From Myxococcales bacterium (lineage in GTDB: Bacteria; Myxococcota_A; Polyangia; Haliangiales; Haliangiaceae): 44,439 nt of DNA. The stretch's first letter is position 1. Every line of letters begins with the position of its first letter. Positions 9,738 through 19,245 of the stretch are shown here, piece after piece. Made by a program: the position numbers and the translations under genes. The notes below the pieces were generated by a model. The model searched no databases, had not been told where the DNA came from, and saw nothing but the letters and a program-made list of their open reading frames with translations. The stretch is from contig JAEUJY010000008.1 in the NCBI GenBank assembly GCA_016794525.1, positions 1 to 44,439 of the forward strand, read 5' to 3'.

Positions 9738-10528
9738 GGCTCGGCTACTACGCCCGGCTGTTCGGCGTCCAGGCGCGGGCCTCGCTGACCACCGCGATGC
9801 AGTACCGCGCCGACTTCCTGGTGCAGGGCCTGACCTCGCTGTACTGGCTGGGCTGGAACCTGGTGCCGCTGCTGGTGCTGTACGACGACCGCACGACGGT
9901 CGCCGGGTGGAGCTTCGGCGCGGCGCTGGTGGTGATGGCGCACTTCGTGATCGTGCGCGGCATCCTCGAGGGCGCGATCAACCCGTCGCTGGGCGCGGTG
10001 GTCGAGCAGATCCGCTCGGGCGCGTTCGACTACACGCTCCTGCGCCCGGCCGACGCCCAGTTCCTGGTGTCGACCGCGCGGTTCGCGCCGTGGCGCGTGC
10101 TCGACGTGCTGGGCGGCGTCGGCCTGCTGATCTACGCGTTCGTGCGCCTGGGCCAGGCCCCCAGCCCGGCCCAGCTCGGCGCCGGGCTGGTGCTGCTGGG
10201 CGCCGGCCTGGCGGTCATGTACGGGCTGTGGATCATGATCGTCGCGACCGCGTTCTGGGTGGTGCGGATGGACAACCTGATCTACCTGCTTTCGTCGGTG
10301 TTCGACGCCGCGCGGTGGCCGGCGAGCGTGTTCCGCGGCGTGTGGAAGGTGGTCTTCACGTTCGTCATCCCGCTGGCGCTGATGACGACCTTCCCGGCCC
10401 GGGCGCTCCTCGGGACGGTGACCTGGCAGGCGGGGATTGGTTGTCTGGTCGGAGCGCTGCTGGTTTCGGTGGCGGCGCGGCTGGTGTGGCGCCTGGCCCT
10501 GCGCAGCTACACCTCCGCGTCGAGTTGA
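9734..10528 (+). CDS. ABC-2-type permease 2 (COG3694/PF06182-like)
   Basis: A 264-residue polytopic membrane protein and partner of permease 1. It has the matching loop VEQIRSGAFDYTLLRPADAQF and about six hydrophobic stretches, including GLVLLGAGLAVMYGLWIMIV and VVFTFVIPLALMTTFP. The ATG overlaps the stop of permease 1. It is the last gene in the tightly overlapped run; the acyltransferase follows after a short gap. The two permeases are paralogous but distinct, so a heterodimer is expected. Confidence 0.82.
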   Translation: MRLGYYARLFGVQARASLTTAMQYRADFLVQGLTSLYWLGWNLVPLLVLYDDRTTVAGWSFGAALVVMAHFVIVRGILEGAINPSLGAVVEQIRSGAFDYTLLRPADAQFLVSTARFAPWRVLDVLGGVGLLIYAFVRLGQAPSPAQLGAGLVLLGAGLAVMYGLWIMIVATAFWVVRMDNLIYLLSSVFDAARWPASVFRGVWKVVFTFVIPLALMTTFPARALLGTVTWQAGIGCLVGALLVSVAARLVWRLALRSYTSASS

Positions 10529-10574
10529 CGCACGCGACCGCGACCGCGGCGCGCCCTTGTGCGACAACCACCTC

Positions 10575-11630
10575 GTGGGAAGTCCGCCCAGCGGGACGAA
10601 GGCGAGTCGGCACAACTCGCCCAACCTCGACATCCTGCGCGCCATCGCGGTGATGACCGTGGTGGTCGATCACCTGATCCCCACCTTCGCGTTCCGCGGC
10701 TACGTCATCCCGCACACGGTGTCGGAGTTGACGCTGCACATCGGCCAGTCGGGCGTGCTGGCGTTCTTCGTCCACACCAGCCTGGTGTTGATGTACTCGC
10801 TCGAGCGCCTGCCGGCGCCCACCCACTGGGCCCAGGCCTGGCGCTTCTACGTGCGTCGCGCGTTCCGCATCTACCCGCTGGCGGTGGTGTGCGTGATCGC
10901 CGTGGTCTTGCTGCAGTGGCCCGAGGCCAGCTGGAAGCCGTACCACCCGGTGACCTGGCAGGAGGTCGCGGCCAACCTGATGCTGGTCCAGAACCTGTGG
11001 ACCGGGCACAGCGTGCTGACGCCGCTGTGGAGCCTGCCGTACGAGGTCGAGATGTACCTGGTGCTGCCGGTGGCGTACCTGATCGCGCGCCGCCGCGACG
11101 GCCTGCAGTGGATGCTGACCCTGGTGGTGGCGTCGACGCTGGCTGGCTACGCGTTCGGCAAGCTCAAGCACGGGCACATGAACCTGGCCGCCTACGTCCC
11201 GTGCTTCCTGGCCGGCGTGGCCTGCTACCTCGTCCGCGACCGGCTGCGACCGCGGATCCCCGGGCGCTGGTGGGTGGTGTTCGTCGTCGGCGCGGTGTCC
11301 GCCTACTGCGTGGTCCACACGATCTCGGACCGGCTGATCTACTGGATCGGCTGGCTGTACTGCATCACGATCGCCGCGGCGATCCCGCTGTTCCAGGACA
11401 GCCCGACGGTCTGGCTCAACCGCGCCGCCGCGACCGTGGCCAAGTACTCCTACGGCATCTACCTGCTGCACGCGCCGGCGCTGTACGTCGTGTTCGGCCT
11501 GTGGCAACCCGGCGGCCTGCTGGTCGAGGTGTCGCTGTTCATCGCGCTGACCGCGGTGCTGGCGGTGGCGGCCTACCACCTGATCGAGGAGCCGCTGGTG
11601 CGCCTCGGCCGGCGGCTCAGCGACCACTGA
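10575..11630 (+). CDS. Acyltransferase-3 family (OafA/YrhL-like) membrane protein
   Basis: A 351-residue integral membrane acyltransferase of the type that O-acylates sugars or glycans. The N-terminal segment LDILRAIAVMTVVVDH carries the conserved RAxAV...DH element, and YVRRAFRIYPLAVV is the second hallmark. About ten hydrophobic helices follow, with a C-terminal HLIEEPLVRLGRRL motif. The GTG at 10575 is chosen because homology starts shortly after; an in-frame TTG at 10557 is a close alternative, and neither has a clear ribosome site. It lies 46 nt after the permeases, so it may modify an exported glycan or lipid. A double-hairpin repeat begins 6 nt after its stop. Confidence 0.78.
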   Translation: MGSPPSGTKASRHNSPNLDILRAIAVMTVVVDHLIPTFAFRGYVIPHTVSELTLHIGQSGVLAFFVHTSLVLMYSLERLPAPTHWAQAWRFYVRRAFRIYPLAVVCVIAVVLLQWPEASWKPYHPVTWQEVAANLMLVQNLWTGHSVLTPLWSLPYEVEMYLVLPVAYLIARRRDGLQWMLTLVVASTLAGYAFGKLKHGHMNLAAYVPCFLAGVACYLVRDRLRPRIPGRWWVVFVVGAVSAYCVVHTISDRLIYWIGWLYCITIAAAIPLFQDSPTVWLNRAAATVAKYSYGIYLLHAPALYVVFGLWQPGGLLVEVSLFIALTAVLAVAAYHLIEEPLVRLGRRLSDH

Positions 11631-11636
11631 ACTACT

Positions 11637-11762
11637 GGGAGGGTCTCTCGCGAGACCCTCCCCCGTGCGGGGTCATGCCCCCACACGGGGCCCCCACCCA
11701 AGACGGCAGTCCGCGTGGCCTCCCGGGTCACGCGGAGCGGTCGGGCGGGTCGAGCGGCGTGA
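11637..11762 (+). repeat. Double-hairpin intergenic repeat, copy B (with long tail)
   Basis: Hairpin 1 pairs 11637-11647 with 11652-11662 (11 bp, loop TCGC). Hairpin 2 pairs CCCCGTG (11661-11667) with CACGGGG (11684-11690), plus an inner GGGG/CCCC and a TCATG loop. The tail 11702-11762 matches 55 of 61 positions of copy D (39195-39255, opposite strand). A further 7-bp stem, CCGCGTG/CACGCGG, lies inside the tail. The element starts 6 nt after the acyltransferase stop and may end that transcription unit, but no T-run follows. Confidence 0.8.
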
Positions 11763-11857
11763 CCTGAAGAGGCGGCGCTGCCCGGCACTGATTCCGCCGG
11801 GTTGCGCGTCGCCTGCGACAACAGATCGCGCCTGCCGGTCATGCGTTGCAAGACCTC

Positions 11858-13756
11858 ATGCGCCTCCGTCGGATCGCCGTCGCCCTCGGGACCCTGACCG
11901 CCGCCTCCGTCCTGGCTCACGCCGAGCGGGTCGCGGCCAAGCGGATGGTCATGGACCCCGCCGACATGGCGCCGCCCGGCTTCCAGCTGACCGGCCGCGC
12001 CCTGGGCGGGGCCACCCCGCCGACCGGCATCGACGTGGCCGCCGCCGCCCACCTCGCGGGCTCGGCCATCGCGACCGTCGGCGCCGATCAGGCGCTGGTG
12101 ATCGACGCCGACAGCGGCGACCTGGTGCTGGTCGACGGCGCCGGCAAGGCCAAGGCCCGCCTGGCGATCGGCGCCACCGCGTCGCAGCTGGTGTTCGACG
12201 CCACCGCGCGCCGGGCCTACGTGGCCGCCCGCGGCAGCGACGAGATCGTCGCGGTCGACGTCGGCGCCAAGCTCACGGTGGCGCGCCGCTGGGCCACGCC
12301 GACCGAGCCCTTCGGCGTCGCGCTCACCCCCGATCGCGCGACCCTGCTGGTGACCACGGTCGCGGCGCGGACGCTGGCCGCGTACGACGTCGCCACCGGC
12401 GCCGAGCGCTGGCGCCGGGCGCTGGCGCCGGAGCCGCGCGGCGTCGCGATCGCCCCTGACGGCTCGACCGCGATCGTCACCTCGCTCACGACCGGCTCGG
12501 TCGAGCGCATCGAGCTGGCGACGCCCCAGGCCGGCGCGTCGGTGAGCCTGGCGCCGACCGTGGCCAGCGCCGCGCCGATCGTCTTCGGCCAGCTCGCCGG
12601 CCCCAGCGAGGCCGGGCGCAGCCACGCGCGCAACGCGTTCGCGGCCCGCTTCGTCGGCCACGACCTCGCGCTGGTGGCCCACCAGACGTCGACGCCGCTG
12701 CAGGACGCGCGGTTCGGCGAGAACCGCGGCTCCTACGGCGGTGGCTTCGAGCCGCCGATCAAGCACGAGGTGACGTTCATCGCGACCGACCGCCGCGCGT
12801 CGCGCACGGTGTCGGCGCTGATCGCCGACCACCAGCCCAAGGCGATCGCCTGGGATCCGATCCGCGATCGGGCGTTCATCGTCGGCTACGGCTCCGACTC
12901 GCTGCTGGTGCTGGGCGCGGCGTCGCAGCGCGGCGTCAAGCTCGACCGCACCGTCGCGATCAGCGACCGCGAGAGCTGCGGCCCCGACGGCGTCGCGGTG
13001 GGCGCCGACGGCACCGCCTGGGTGTTCTGCGCGGTCTCGCGCAAGGTGGTGCGGGTGCCGATGGACGACGGCGCGGTCGCGCCGATCATCGCCGCCGAGG
13101 CGGTGGCGCCGACCCGGATGTCCAAGCAGGCCCACGAGGGCTTCGACCTGTTCCGCAAGGGCAACGACGGCCGGATCTCGTCGCGCGGCGCGATGGCGTG
13201 CTCGAGCTGCCACCCCGAGGCCGGCTCCGACGGGCTGTCGTGGCGCATCGAGACCCACGAGCTGCAGACGCCGTTCCTCGCCGGCCGCGTCATGGGGACC
13301 CACCCCTACAAGTGGGACGGCGGCGACCGCGACCTCGCGATCAGCCTCACCTCGACGATGCGCCGGCTCGGCGGCGGCGGCCTGACCCCGGGCCAGACCA
13401 AGTCGCTGGCCGCCTACCTCGAGACGCTGCCCCGGCCGCGGGTCCCGGCCCGCGCCCCGACCGCGGTCGCGCGCGGCAAGGCGCTGTTCGAGAGCGACGA
13501 GGTCGGCTGCACCACCTGCCACGGCGGCAAGCTCTACACCGACAACGCCACCCACGAGCTCGGCGGCACGCTGACGCAGTCCGACACCCCGTCGCTGGTG
13601 GGCCTGGCCCGCAGCGCGCCCTACTACCACGACGGCAGCGCCGCGACCCTCGACGCGCTGCTGGCCGAGCGCGCCGCGGTGCACGGCATGGCCGAGACCG
13701 TCTCGCTCACCGCGACGCAGCGGCAGGATCTGATCGCGTACCTCGAGACCCTGTAG
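11858..13756 (+). CDS. Secreted beta-propeller protein with two c-type haem sites
   Basis: A 632-residue exported protein with signal peptide MRLRRIAVALGTLTAASVLAHA. Residues about 35-420 form YVTN-like beta-propeller repeats (for example VALTPDRATLLVTT and GVAIAPDGSTAIVT). The C-terminal part holds two haem-binding CXXCH motifs, CSSCH near 448 and CTTCH near 551. It also has THPYKWDGGDRDL and SLVGLARSAPYYHDGS, which resemble the di-haem peroxidase/MauG-like superfamily. It probably does periplasmic electron transfer or substrate oxidation. The ATG at 11858 begins the signal peptide; a TTG at 11846 adds four residues. Its substrate is unknown. Confidence 0.78.
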   Translation: MRLRRIAVALGTLTAASVLAHAERVAAKRMVMDPADMAPPGFQLTGRALGGATPPTGIDVAAAAHLAGSAIATVGADQALVIDADSGDLVLVDGAGKAKARLAIGATASQLVFDATARRAYVAARGSDEIVAVDVGAKLTVARRWATPTEPFGVALTPDRATLLVTTVAARTLAAYDVATGAERWRRALAPEPRGVAIAPDGSTAIVTSLTTGSVERIELATPQAGASVSLAPTVASAAPIVFGQLAGPSEAGRSHARNAFAARFVGHDLALVAHQTSTPLQDARFGENRGSYGGGFEPPIKHEVTFIATDRRASRTVSALIADHQPKAIAWDPIRDRAFIVGYGSDSLLVLGAASQRGVKLDRTVAISDRESCGPDGVAVGADGTAWVFCAVSRKVVRVPMDDGAVAPIIAAEAVAPTRMSKQAHEGFDLFRKGNDGRISSRGAMACSSCHPEAGSDGLSWRIETHELQTPFLAGRVMGTHPYKWDGGDRDLAISLTSTMRRLGGGGLTPGQTKSLAAYLETLPRPRVPARAPTAVARGKALFESDEVGCTTCHGGKLYTDNATHELGGTLTQSDTPSLVGLARSAPYYHDGSAATLDALLAERAAVHGMAETVSLTATQRQDLIAYLETL

Positions 13757-13817
13757 CCCGCGGCGCGGCGTCACGGGGCCGGCGCGAATCCGGCGCCCCG
13801 GATGCCGGGGATCGGCT

Positions 13818-13823
13818 CATACT
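13818..13823 (+). promoter_or_regulatory. -10-like CATACT, possible leaderless start of the hybrid kinase
   Basis: CATACT lies seven bases before the ATG at 13831, so a transcript would start at or next to the codon. It is an AT-rich hexamer in a GC-rich intergenic stretch. No -35 match is seen; GGGGA just upstream of the ATG is too close for a normal ribosome site. Confidence 0.3.
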
Positions 13824-13830
13824 CGGGGAC

Positions 13831-15888
13831 ATGTCGGAGTCGACGTCGCGGGACGCCCACGATCGCTACGCCGCGCTGCTCGAACAGATCGCGGCCGACG
13901 CGCCGCTGCCCGACACGCTCGACGCGCTGGCCCGCTACGTCGAGGACGAGCTGCCGGACGCGATCGCGTCGCTCTTGCTGCTCGACGCCGACGGCGTGCA
14001 CGTCCGGACGGCGGCCGGGCCGCACCTGCCCCCGGCGTACAGCGCGGCGATCGACGGCGCCGCGATCGGCCCCAACGCCGGGTCGTGCGGCACCGCCGCC
14101 TACGAGCGCGCGCCGGTGATGGTCGAGGACATCGAGATCGATCCGCGCTGGGACGCGTACCGCCCGCTGGCCCGCGCCCACGGGCTGCGCGCGTGCTGGT
14201 CGACGCCGATCCTGTCGCGCCGGCGCCTGGGCCCGAACGCGGTGCTGGGCACCTTCGCGGTGTACTACCGGACGCCGCGCGCGCCGGACGACCACGCCCG
14301 GGCGGTGCTGGCCCGCGCCGAGTTCGTCGCGTGCATCGCGATCGAGGCCGACTACGCCGCGGTCGCGCTGCGCGAGCGCGAGGCCGAGTTCCGGGCGTTC
14401 GTCGATCACGCCAGCGACGCGTTCTTCGTGCAGGAGGGTGGCACCGGCACCGTCGTCGACGTCAACCTGCAGGCGTGCCGGAGCCTCGGCTACACCCGCG
14501 ACGAGCTGATCGGCGCCGCGCCGACGCTGTTCGACCCCGCCGCGCGCGGCGCCATGATGGCGGAGCTGCAGCGGCGCCTCGACGCGGGCGGGGCGGTGAC
14601 GTTCGACTCGACCCACACCCGCAAGGACGGCTCGACGTTCCCGGTCGAGGTGCGGATCCGGTTGTTCGCGTCGCGCGGCCGCCCGGTCGGCCTGGCGCTG
14701 GTGCGCGACGTGACCGCACGGCGCGCCCTCGAGGAGCAGCTCCAGCAGGCGCAGAAGATGGAGGCGATCGGGCGGCTGGCCGGCGGCGTCGCCCACGACT
14801 TCAACAACCTGCTCACCGTGATCAACGGCTACGCCGAGGGCCTGCTCGCCGACCTGCCGGCCGGCCCCGCGCGCGACGACGTGGCGGTGATCCGCGACGC
14901 CGGCACCCGCGCCGCGGCGCTCACCGCGCAGCTGCTCGCGTTCAGCCGGCGCACGATCATCGCGCCGCGCCCGGTCAACCTGACCGCGACGGTCGCGCGC
15001 CTGGCCCGCATGTTCGAGCGGGTGCTGGGCGAGCGCGTCGCGCTGGTCACCGACCTCGCGCCCGACCTGCCGACGGTGATGGCCGACAGCGGGCAGCTCG
15101 AACAGGTGCTGCTCAACCTGGTCGTCAACGCCCGCGACGCGATGCCGGCCGGCGGGACCCTGACGATCAGCACCAGCGAGCGCGTCAGCGCGCTGCTCGG
15201 GCGGCAGGTGTGTCTGGTGGTCGAGGACACCGGCGAGGGCATGTCCGAGGACGTGCGGACGCGGGTGTTCGAGCCGTTCTTCACCACCAAGCCGCAGGGC
15301 CAGGGCTCGGGCCTGGGCCTGGCGACCGTCTACGGGATCGTCCGGCAGGCCGGCGGCTACGTGCAGGTCGAGAGCCGGCTCGGGTACGGCAGCCGGTTCA
15401 CCGTCAGCCTGCCCGCCAGCGAAGCGCCCGAGGTCGCCGCGGCGCGCCCCGGCGCCACCCAGGTGAGCGGCACCGAGGTGGTGCTGGTCGTCGAGGACGA
15501 AGCCAGCGTCCGCCGGCTGATCGTGCGCGGGCTCGAGCAGCACGGCTACCGGGTGCTGGCGGCGGCCGACGGCGCCGCGGCGCTGCAGCTCGAGGCCGCG
15601 CACCCGACGCCGATCGACCTGCTCATCACCGACGTGCTGATGCCGGGCATGACCGGCCGCGAGCTCGCCGACGCGGTCAAGGCCCGCCGGCCCGCGATCC
15701 AGGTGCTGTTCATCAGCGGCTACACCGACGACGAGGTGCTGCGCCACGGCGTCGTGATCGGCAAGGACGCGTTCTTCCACAAGCCGTTCACGCCGCTGGG
15801 GCTGCTGACCAAGGTGCGCGAGGTGCTCGATCGCGGCGGCGCGCGCGGCTACGGGGCCGCGGCGTCGCTGCCGTCGCTGAGCCGGTAG
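13831..15888 (+). CDS. GAF-PAS hybrid sensor histidine kinase with C-terminal receiver
   Basis: A 685-residue soluble hybrid kinase. A GAF domain (about 20-175, with [12 protein letters not shown]) is followed by PAS (about 185-300, DAFFVQEGG...[17 protein letters not shown]). The phosphoacceptor helix is [18 protein letters not shown], with His near 322. The HATPase has N-box [15 protein letters not shown]1 EDTGEGM and G2 [15 protein letters not shown]. The receiver (about 550-670) has phospho-Asp in [13 protein letters not shown] and Lys in FFHKPF. No transmembrane segment is present, so the signal is cytoplasmic. Its 3' end overlaps convergent kdpE by 40 nt. An output partner is not evident. 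Confidence 0.9.
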   Translation: MSESTSRDAHDRYAALLEQIAADAPLPDTLDALARYVEDELPDAIASLLLLDADGVHVRTAAGPHLPPAYSAAIDGAAIGPNAGSCGTAAYERAPVMVEDIEIDPRWDAYRPLARAHGLRACWSTPILSRRRLGPNAVLGTFAVYYRTPRAPDDHARAVLARAEFVACIAIEADYAAVALREREAEFRAFVDHASDAFFVQEGGTGTVVDVNLQACRSLGYTRDELIGAAPTLFDPAARGAMMAELQRRLDAGGAVTFDSTHTRKDGSTFPVEVRIRLFASRGRPVGLALVRDVTARRALEEQLQQAQKMEAIGRLAGGVAHDFNNLLTVINGYAEGLLADLPAGPARDDVAVIRDAGTRAAALTAQLLAFSRRTIIAPRPVNLTATVARLARMFERVLGERVALVTDLAPDLPTVMADSGQLEQVLLNLVVNARDAMPAGGTLTISTSERVSALLGRQVCLVVEDTGEGMSEDVRTRVFEPFFTTKPQGQGSGLGLATVYGIVRQAGGYVQVESRLGYGSRFTVSLPASEAPEVAAARPGATQVSGTEVVLVVEDEASVRRLIVRGLEQHGYRVLAAADGAAALQLEAAHPTPIDLLITDVLMPGMTGRELADAVKARRPAIQVLFISGYTDDEVLRHGVVIGKDAFFHKPFTPLGLLTKVREVLDRGGARGYGAAASLPSLSR

Positions 15889-16553
15889 CCGACGCCGGGC
15901 TCGGTCAACAGCCAGCGCGGGCGGCTCGGGTTGGCCTCGACCTTGGCGCGCAGCGCCGCCATGTGCACCCGCACGTAGTGGACGTGCTCGACCGCGTTGG
16001 GCCCCCAGATCTCCTTGAGCAGCATGCGGTGGGTCAGCACCTTGCCGGCGTGGCGCACCAAGAGCGCCAGCAGCCGGTACTCGATCGGCGTCAGCTTGAC
16101 GACGCGATCCTCGACCCGGACCTCGTGGCGCTCGTCGTCGATCGTGATCGCCCCGGCGGTGAGCACCGGGGCGGCGGTGGCGCCCGGGCGGTGGCGCAGC
16201 GCGACCCGGATGCGCGCGAACAGCTCGCGCACGCCGAACGGCTTGGTCAGGTAGTCGTCGGCGCCGGCGTCGAGCGCGGCCACCTTGTCGTCCTCGCGGC
16301 CGCGCGCCGACAGCACGATGATCGGCACCGCCGACCACACCCGCAGCTGCCGCACCAGCTCGAGGCCGTCGCCGTCGGGCAGCCCGAGATCGAGCAGCAC
16401 GACGTCGGGCGGATCGGCGGCGGCGGCGGTGGCGCCGGCGGCGACGCCCCCGGCGACCGCGACGGTCAGGTCGTGGGCGGTCAAGGTCGCGCGCAGGAAC
16501 CGCACCATCTGCGGATCGTCCTCGACCACCAGCACCTTGGTGCCGGGCGTCAC
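15849..16553 (-). CDS. kdpE: KdpE, OmpR-family response regulator of potassium transport
   Basis: A 234-residue two-component regulator. The receiver starts TKVLVVEDDPQMVRFL, the phospho-Asp is in VVLLDLGLPDGDG, and Thr/Ser and Lys contacts are in IIVLSARGREDD and YLTKPFG. The OmpR-type winged helix spans about 130-230, with LTPIEYRLLALLVRHAGKVL and VHYVRVHMAALRAKVE. In known systems KdpD phosphorylates it and it activates kdpFABC. The GTG start at 16553 overlaps the kdpD stop as GTGA. Its 3' end runs 40 nt into the convergent hybrid-kinase gene. Confidence 0.93.
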   Translation of the reverse strand: MTPGTKVLVVEDDPQMVRFLRATLTAHDLTVAVAGGVAAGATAAAADPPDVVLLDLGLPDGDGLELVRQLRVWSAVPIIVLSARGREDDKVAALDAGADDYLTKPFGVRELFARIRVALRHRPGATAAPVLTAGAITIDDERHEVRVEDRVVKLTPIEYRLLALLVRHAGKVLTHRMLLKEIWGPNAVEHVHYVRVHMAALRAKVEANPSRPRWLLTEPGVGYRLSDGSDAAAP

Positions 16554-19237
16554 GGCGCCCCCGCGGGCGGGACGACCAGCGCCGGCAGCGCCGGCGGCGT
16601 CGGGGTCGGCAGCCGCACCACGAACCGCGCGCCGCCGGTCGGCGCGCGCTCGACCGCGATCGTGCCGCCGTGGGCGGTGACGATGCCGCGGCACACCGCC
16701 AGGCCCAGGCCGACGCCGCCCGGGCGGGCGCCCGGCGCCTGGAAGAACTTCTCGAACAGCCGCGGCCCCAGCGCCAGATCGACGCCGGCGCCGGCGTCGG
16801 CCACCGCCAGCTCGACCAGCGGGCCGTGGCGGCGCGCGCTGATCGCGATCGGCGGCGCGCCGTGCTTGACCGCGTTCTCGACCAGGTTGATCAGCACCTG
16901 CTCGAACAGTACCGGATCGACCGACACGACGAGGTCGTCGGGCACGTCGAGCTCGACCGCGCGATCGCCGAGCACGTCGGCCAGCCGGGTCAGCGCCGAG
17001 CCGCACAGCTCGCTGACCGGCACCCAGGCCCGGGCCGGCTCGAGGCCGGTCTCGACCCGGGTGATGCTGAGCAGGTTCTGCAGCACCCGCTCGAGCCGGC
17101 GGGCCTCGTCGACGATCGTCGCCAGCAGCTCGGCCGCGACCGCCGGGGCCAGCCGCGCGCCGGCGTCGCGCAGCGAGGTCGCGGCGCCGGTGATCACCGC
17201 CAGCGGCGTGCGCAGGTCGTGCGACACCGCCGACAACAGCGAGCTGCGCAGCTCCTCGGTGCGGGCCCGGATCGACGCGTCGCGGGCGGCGGTGGCCAGC
17301 TGCACCCGCCCGAGCGCCAGCCCGGCCTGGCGGGCCAGCGCCGCCAGCAGGTGGCGCTCGTCGGCGGTGAACGGCGGCGCGTCGCGGCGGCCGGCGGTGA
17401 CCAGCACGCCGCGCGGCGCGTCCTCGGCGAGCGGCACCGCCGTGACCGCGGCCCCCGGCAAGGTCGCGGTGCCGTGGCCGGCCGGCTGGCCGTGGGCCAG
17501 GCTCCACGCCGCCACCGACTGCTCGGGCGCCGACAGCGGCATCAGCCCGGCGATCGCGGTCAGCGCGGTCGGGTCGCCGGCGTCCTCGGGCACCAGCACC
17601 GCGGCGCCGACGCCGAGCAGCTCCTCGACGTGGCGCACCGCCACCGCGGCGATGTCGGCGGCGGTCTCGGCGGCGGCGATCTCGCGGGTGAAGCCGAGGA
17701 TCGCGGCGGTGCGGCGCTCGCGCACCAGCGCGTCCTGCTCCTGCCGCCGCAGCCGCGTCGTCAGCGCGCTGATCGCCAGGCCGGCGACGAACATCACCGC
17801 GAACGTCACGAGGTGGCCGAGGTCGCTGACCGCCAGCGTGAACCGCGGCGGCACGAAGCAGACGTCGAACGCCACCACCGACAGCGTCGCGGCGAGGAGC
17901 GACGGCCCGCGGCCGCCCAGCGCGGCGATCATGATCGCCACCACGTACAGCATCGCCAGGTCGGCCAGCGTGACGTGCTCGAACACCGCCAGCCCCAGCG
18001 CGGTCACCGCCGCGACCGCCAGCGTGCCCACCGCCCAGCTCCACCGGGCCGGCGGCGGCGCGGCCAGCGGGCTGGTCGGGGCCGGCGGCGGCGCGTCGCG
18101 ATCGATCGGCGCGACGACGTGCACCTCGATCTCGCCGGAGCCGCGGATCAGCGCGTCGACCAGGCCGCCGGTCAGCAGGTCGCGCCACCGCCCGTGGGTC
18201 GGCTTGCCGACGACGATCCGGGTCACGCCGCGGCGCCGCGCGTGGGCCAGCAGCGCGGCGGCGACCTGCTCGTCGCGCAGGCGCACGATCTCGGCGCCCA
18301 GCGACTCGGCCAGCCGCAGGTGGGCCTCGAGCCGCTCGCGGTCGCGCGCGCCCAGCGGCCGGCTCGGGCGATCGACCGCGGCCACCTCCCAGGTCGCGTC
18401 GAAGCGCTCGGCGGTGCGCTTGCCGGCGCGGATCAGCCGCTCCGACGACGGGCTCGGACCGACCGCGACCAGCACCCGCTCGCGCGCGGCCCACGGGCGC
18501 TCGATGCCGTGGGCCCGCCGGTAGGCCTGGACGTCGACGTCGACCTGCTCGGCGGTGCGCCGCAGCGCCAGCTCGCGCAGCGCCAGCAGGTTGCCCTTCT
18601 GGAAGAAGTGCTGGGTGGCGCGGCGCGCCTGCTCGGGCAGGTAGACCTTGCCCTCGTCGAGGCGCTCGAGCAGCACCTCGGGCGCCAGGTCGATCAGCTC
18701 GAGCTCGTCGGCGCGCGCCAGCACGTCGTCGGGCACGGTCTCGCGCACCTTGACCCCGGTGATCTGCTCGACGACGTCGGTGAGGCTGGCGACGTGCTGG
18801 ACGTTGAGCGTGGTGTGGACCTCGACGCCGGCGTCGAGCAGCTCGAGCACGTCCTGCCAGCGCTTGAGGTGGCGGCTGCCCGGCGCGTTGGTGTGGGCCA
18901 GCTCGTCGACCAGGATCACCTGCGGGCGGCGCGCCAGCGCGGCGTCGAGGTCGAGCTCGTCGAGCGCGACCCCGCGGTGCTCGACCCGGCGGCGCGGCAC
19001 CACCTGCAGCCCGGCCACCAGCGCGCCGGTCTCGGCGCGGCCGTGGGTCTCGATCACGCCGATCACGACGTCGACGCCCTCGGCGCGCAGCCGCTGCGCC
19101 GACTCCAGCATCGCGAAGGTCTTGCCGACCCCGGGCGCGGCGCCGAAGAAGATCTTCAGCCGCGCCCGCGGCGGCGCCTCCTCGGCCTGGACCCGGGCCA
19201 GGAGCGCGTCGGGGTCGGGGCGCTCGCCATCGGTCAT
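16550..19237 (-). CDS. kdpD: KdpD, osmosensitive K+ channel sensor kinase
   Basis: An 895-residue membrane sensor kinase. The N-terminal KdpD domain has Walker A GAAPGVGKT and Walker-B-like VILVDELAHTNAPGSRH. A universal-stress-like domain follows (VLVAVGPSPSSERLI ... IVVGKPTHGRWRD). Next come about four membrane helices, a GAF-like region, the HisKA motif LSAVSHDLRTPLAVI, and the HATPase with NLVENAVKHG and GVGLGLAVCRGIV. The ATG at 19237 fits the family N-terminus (RPDPDALL); a GTG at 19249 overlapping the kdpC stop as GTGA is also plausible. It senses low K+ or turgor and controls KdpE. Confidence 0.94.
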   Translation of the reverse strand: MTDGERPDPDALLARVQAEEAPPRARLKIFFGAAPGVGKTFAMLESAQRLRAEGVDVVIGVIETHGRAETGALVAGLQVVPRRRVEHRGVALDELDLDAALARRPQVILVDELAHTNAPGSRHLKRWQDVLELLDAGVEVHTTLNVQHVASLTDVVEQITGVKVRETVPDDVLARADELELIDLAPEVLLERLDEGKVYLPEQARRATQHFFQKGNLLALRELALRRTAEQVDVDVQAYRRAHGIERPWAARERVLVAVGPSPSSERLIRAGKRTAERFDATWEVAAVDRPSRPLGARDRERLEAHLRLAESLGAEIVRLRDEQVAAALLAHARRRGVTRIVVGKPTHGRWRDLLTGGLVDALIRGSGEIEVHVVAPIDRDAPPPAPTSPLAAPPPARWSWAVGTLAVAAVTALGLAVFEHVTLADLAMLYVVAIMIAALGGRGPSLLAATLSVVAFDVCFVPPRFTLAVSDLGHLVTFAVMFVAGLAISALTTRLRRQEQDALVRERRTAAILGFTREIAAAETAADIAAVAVRHVEELLGVGAAVLVPEDAGDPTALTAIAGLMPLSAPEQSVAAWSLAHGQPAGHGTATLPGAAVTAVPLAEDAPRGVLVTAGRRDAPPFTADERHLLAALARQAGLALGRVQLATAARDASIRARTEELRSSLLSAVSHDLRTPLAVITGAATSLRDAGARLAPAVAAELLATIVDEARRLERVLQNLLSITRVETGLEPARAWVPVSELCGSALTRLADVLGDRAVELDVPDDLVVSVDPVLFEQVLINLVENAVKHGAPPIAISARRHGPLVELAVADAGAGVDLALGPRLFEKFFQAPGARPGGVGLGLAVCRGIVTAHGGTIAVERAPTGGARFVVRLPTPTPPALPALVVPPAGAP

Positions 19238-19245
19238 GGGCGCCG

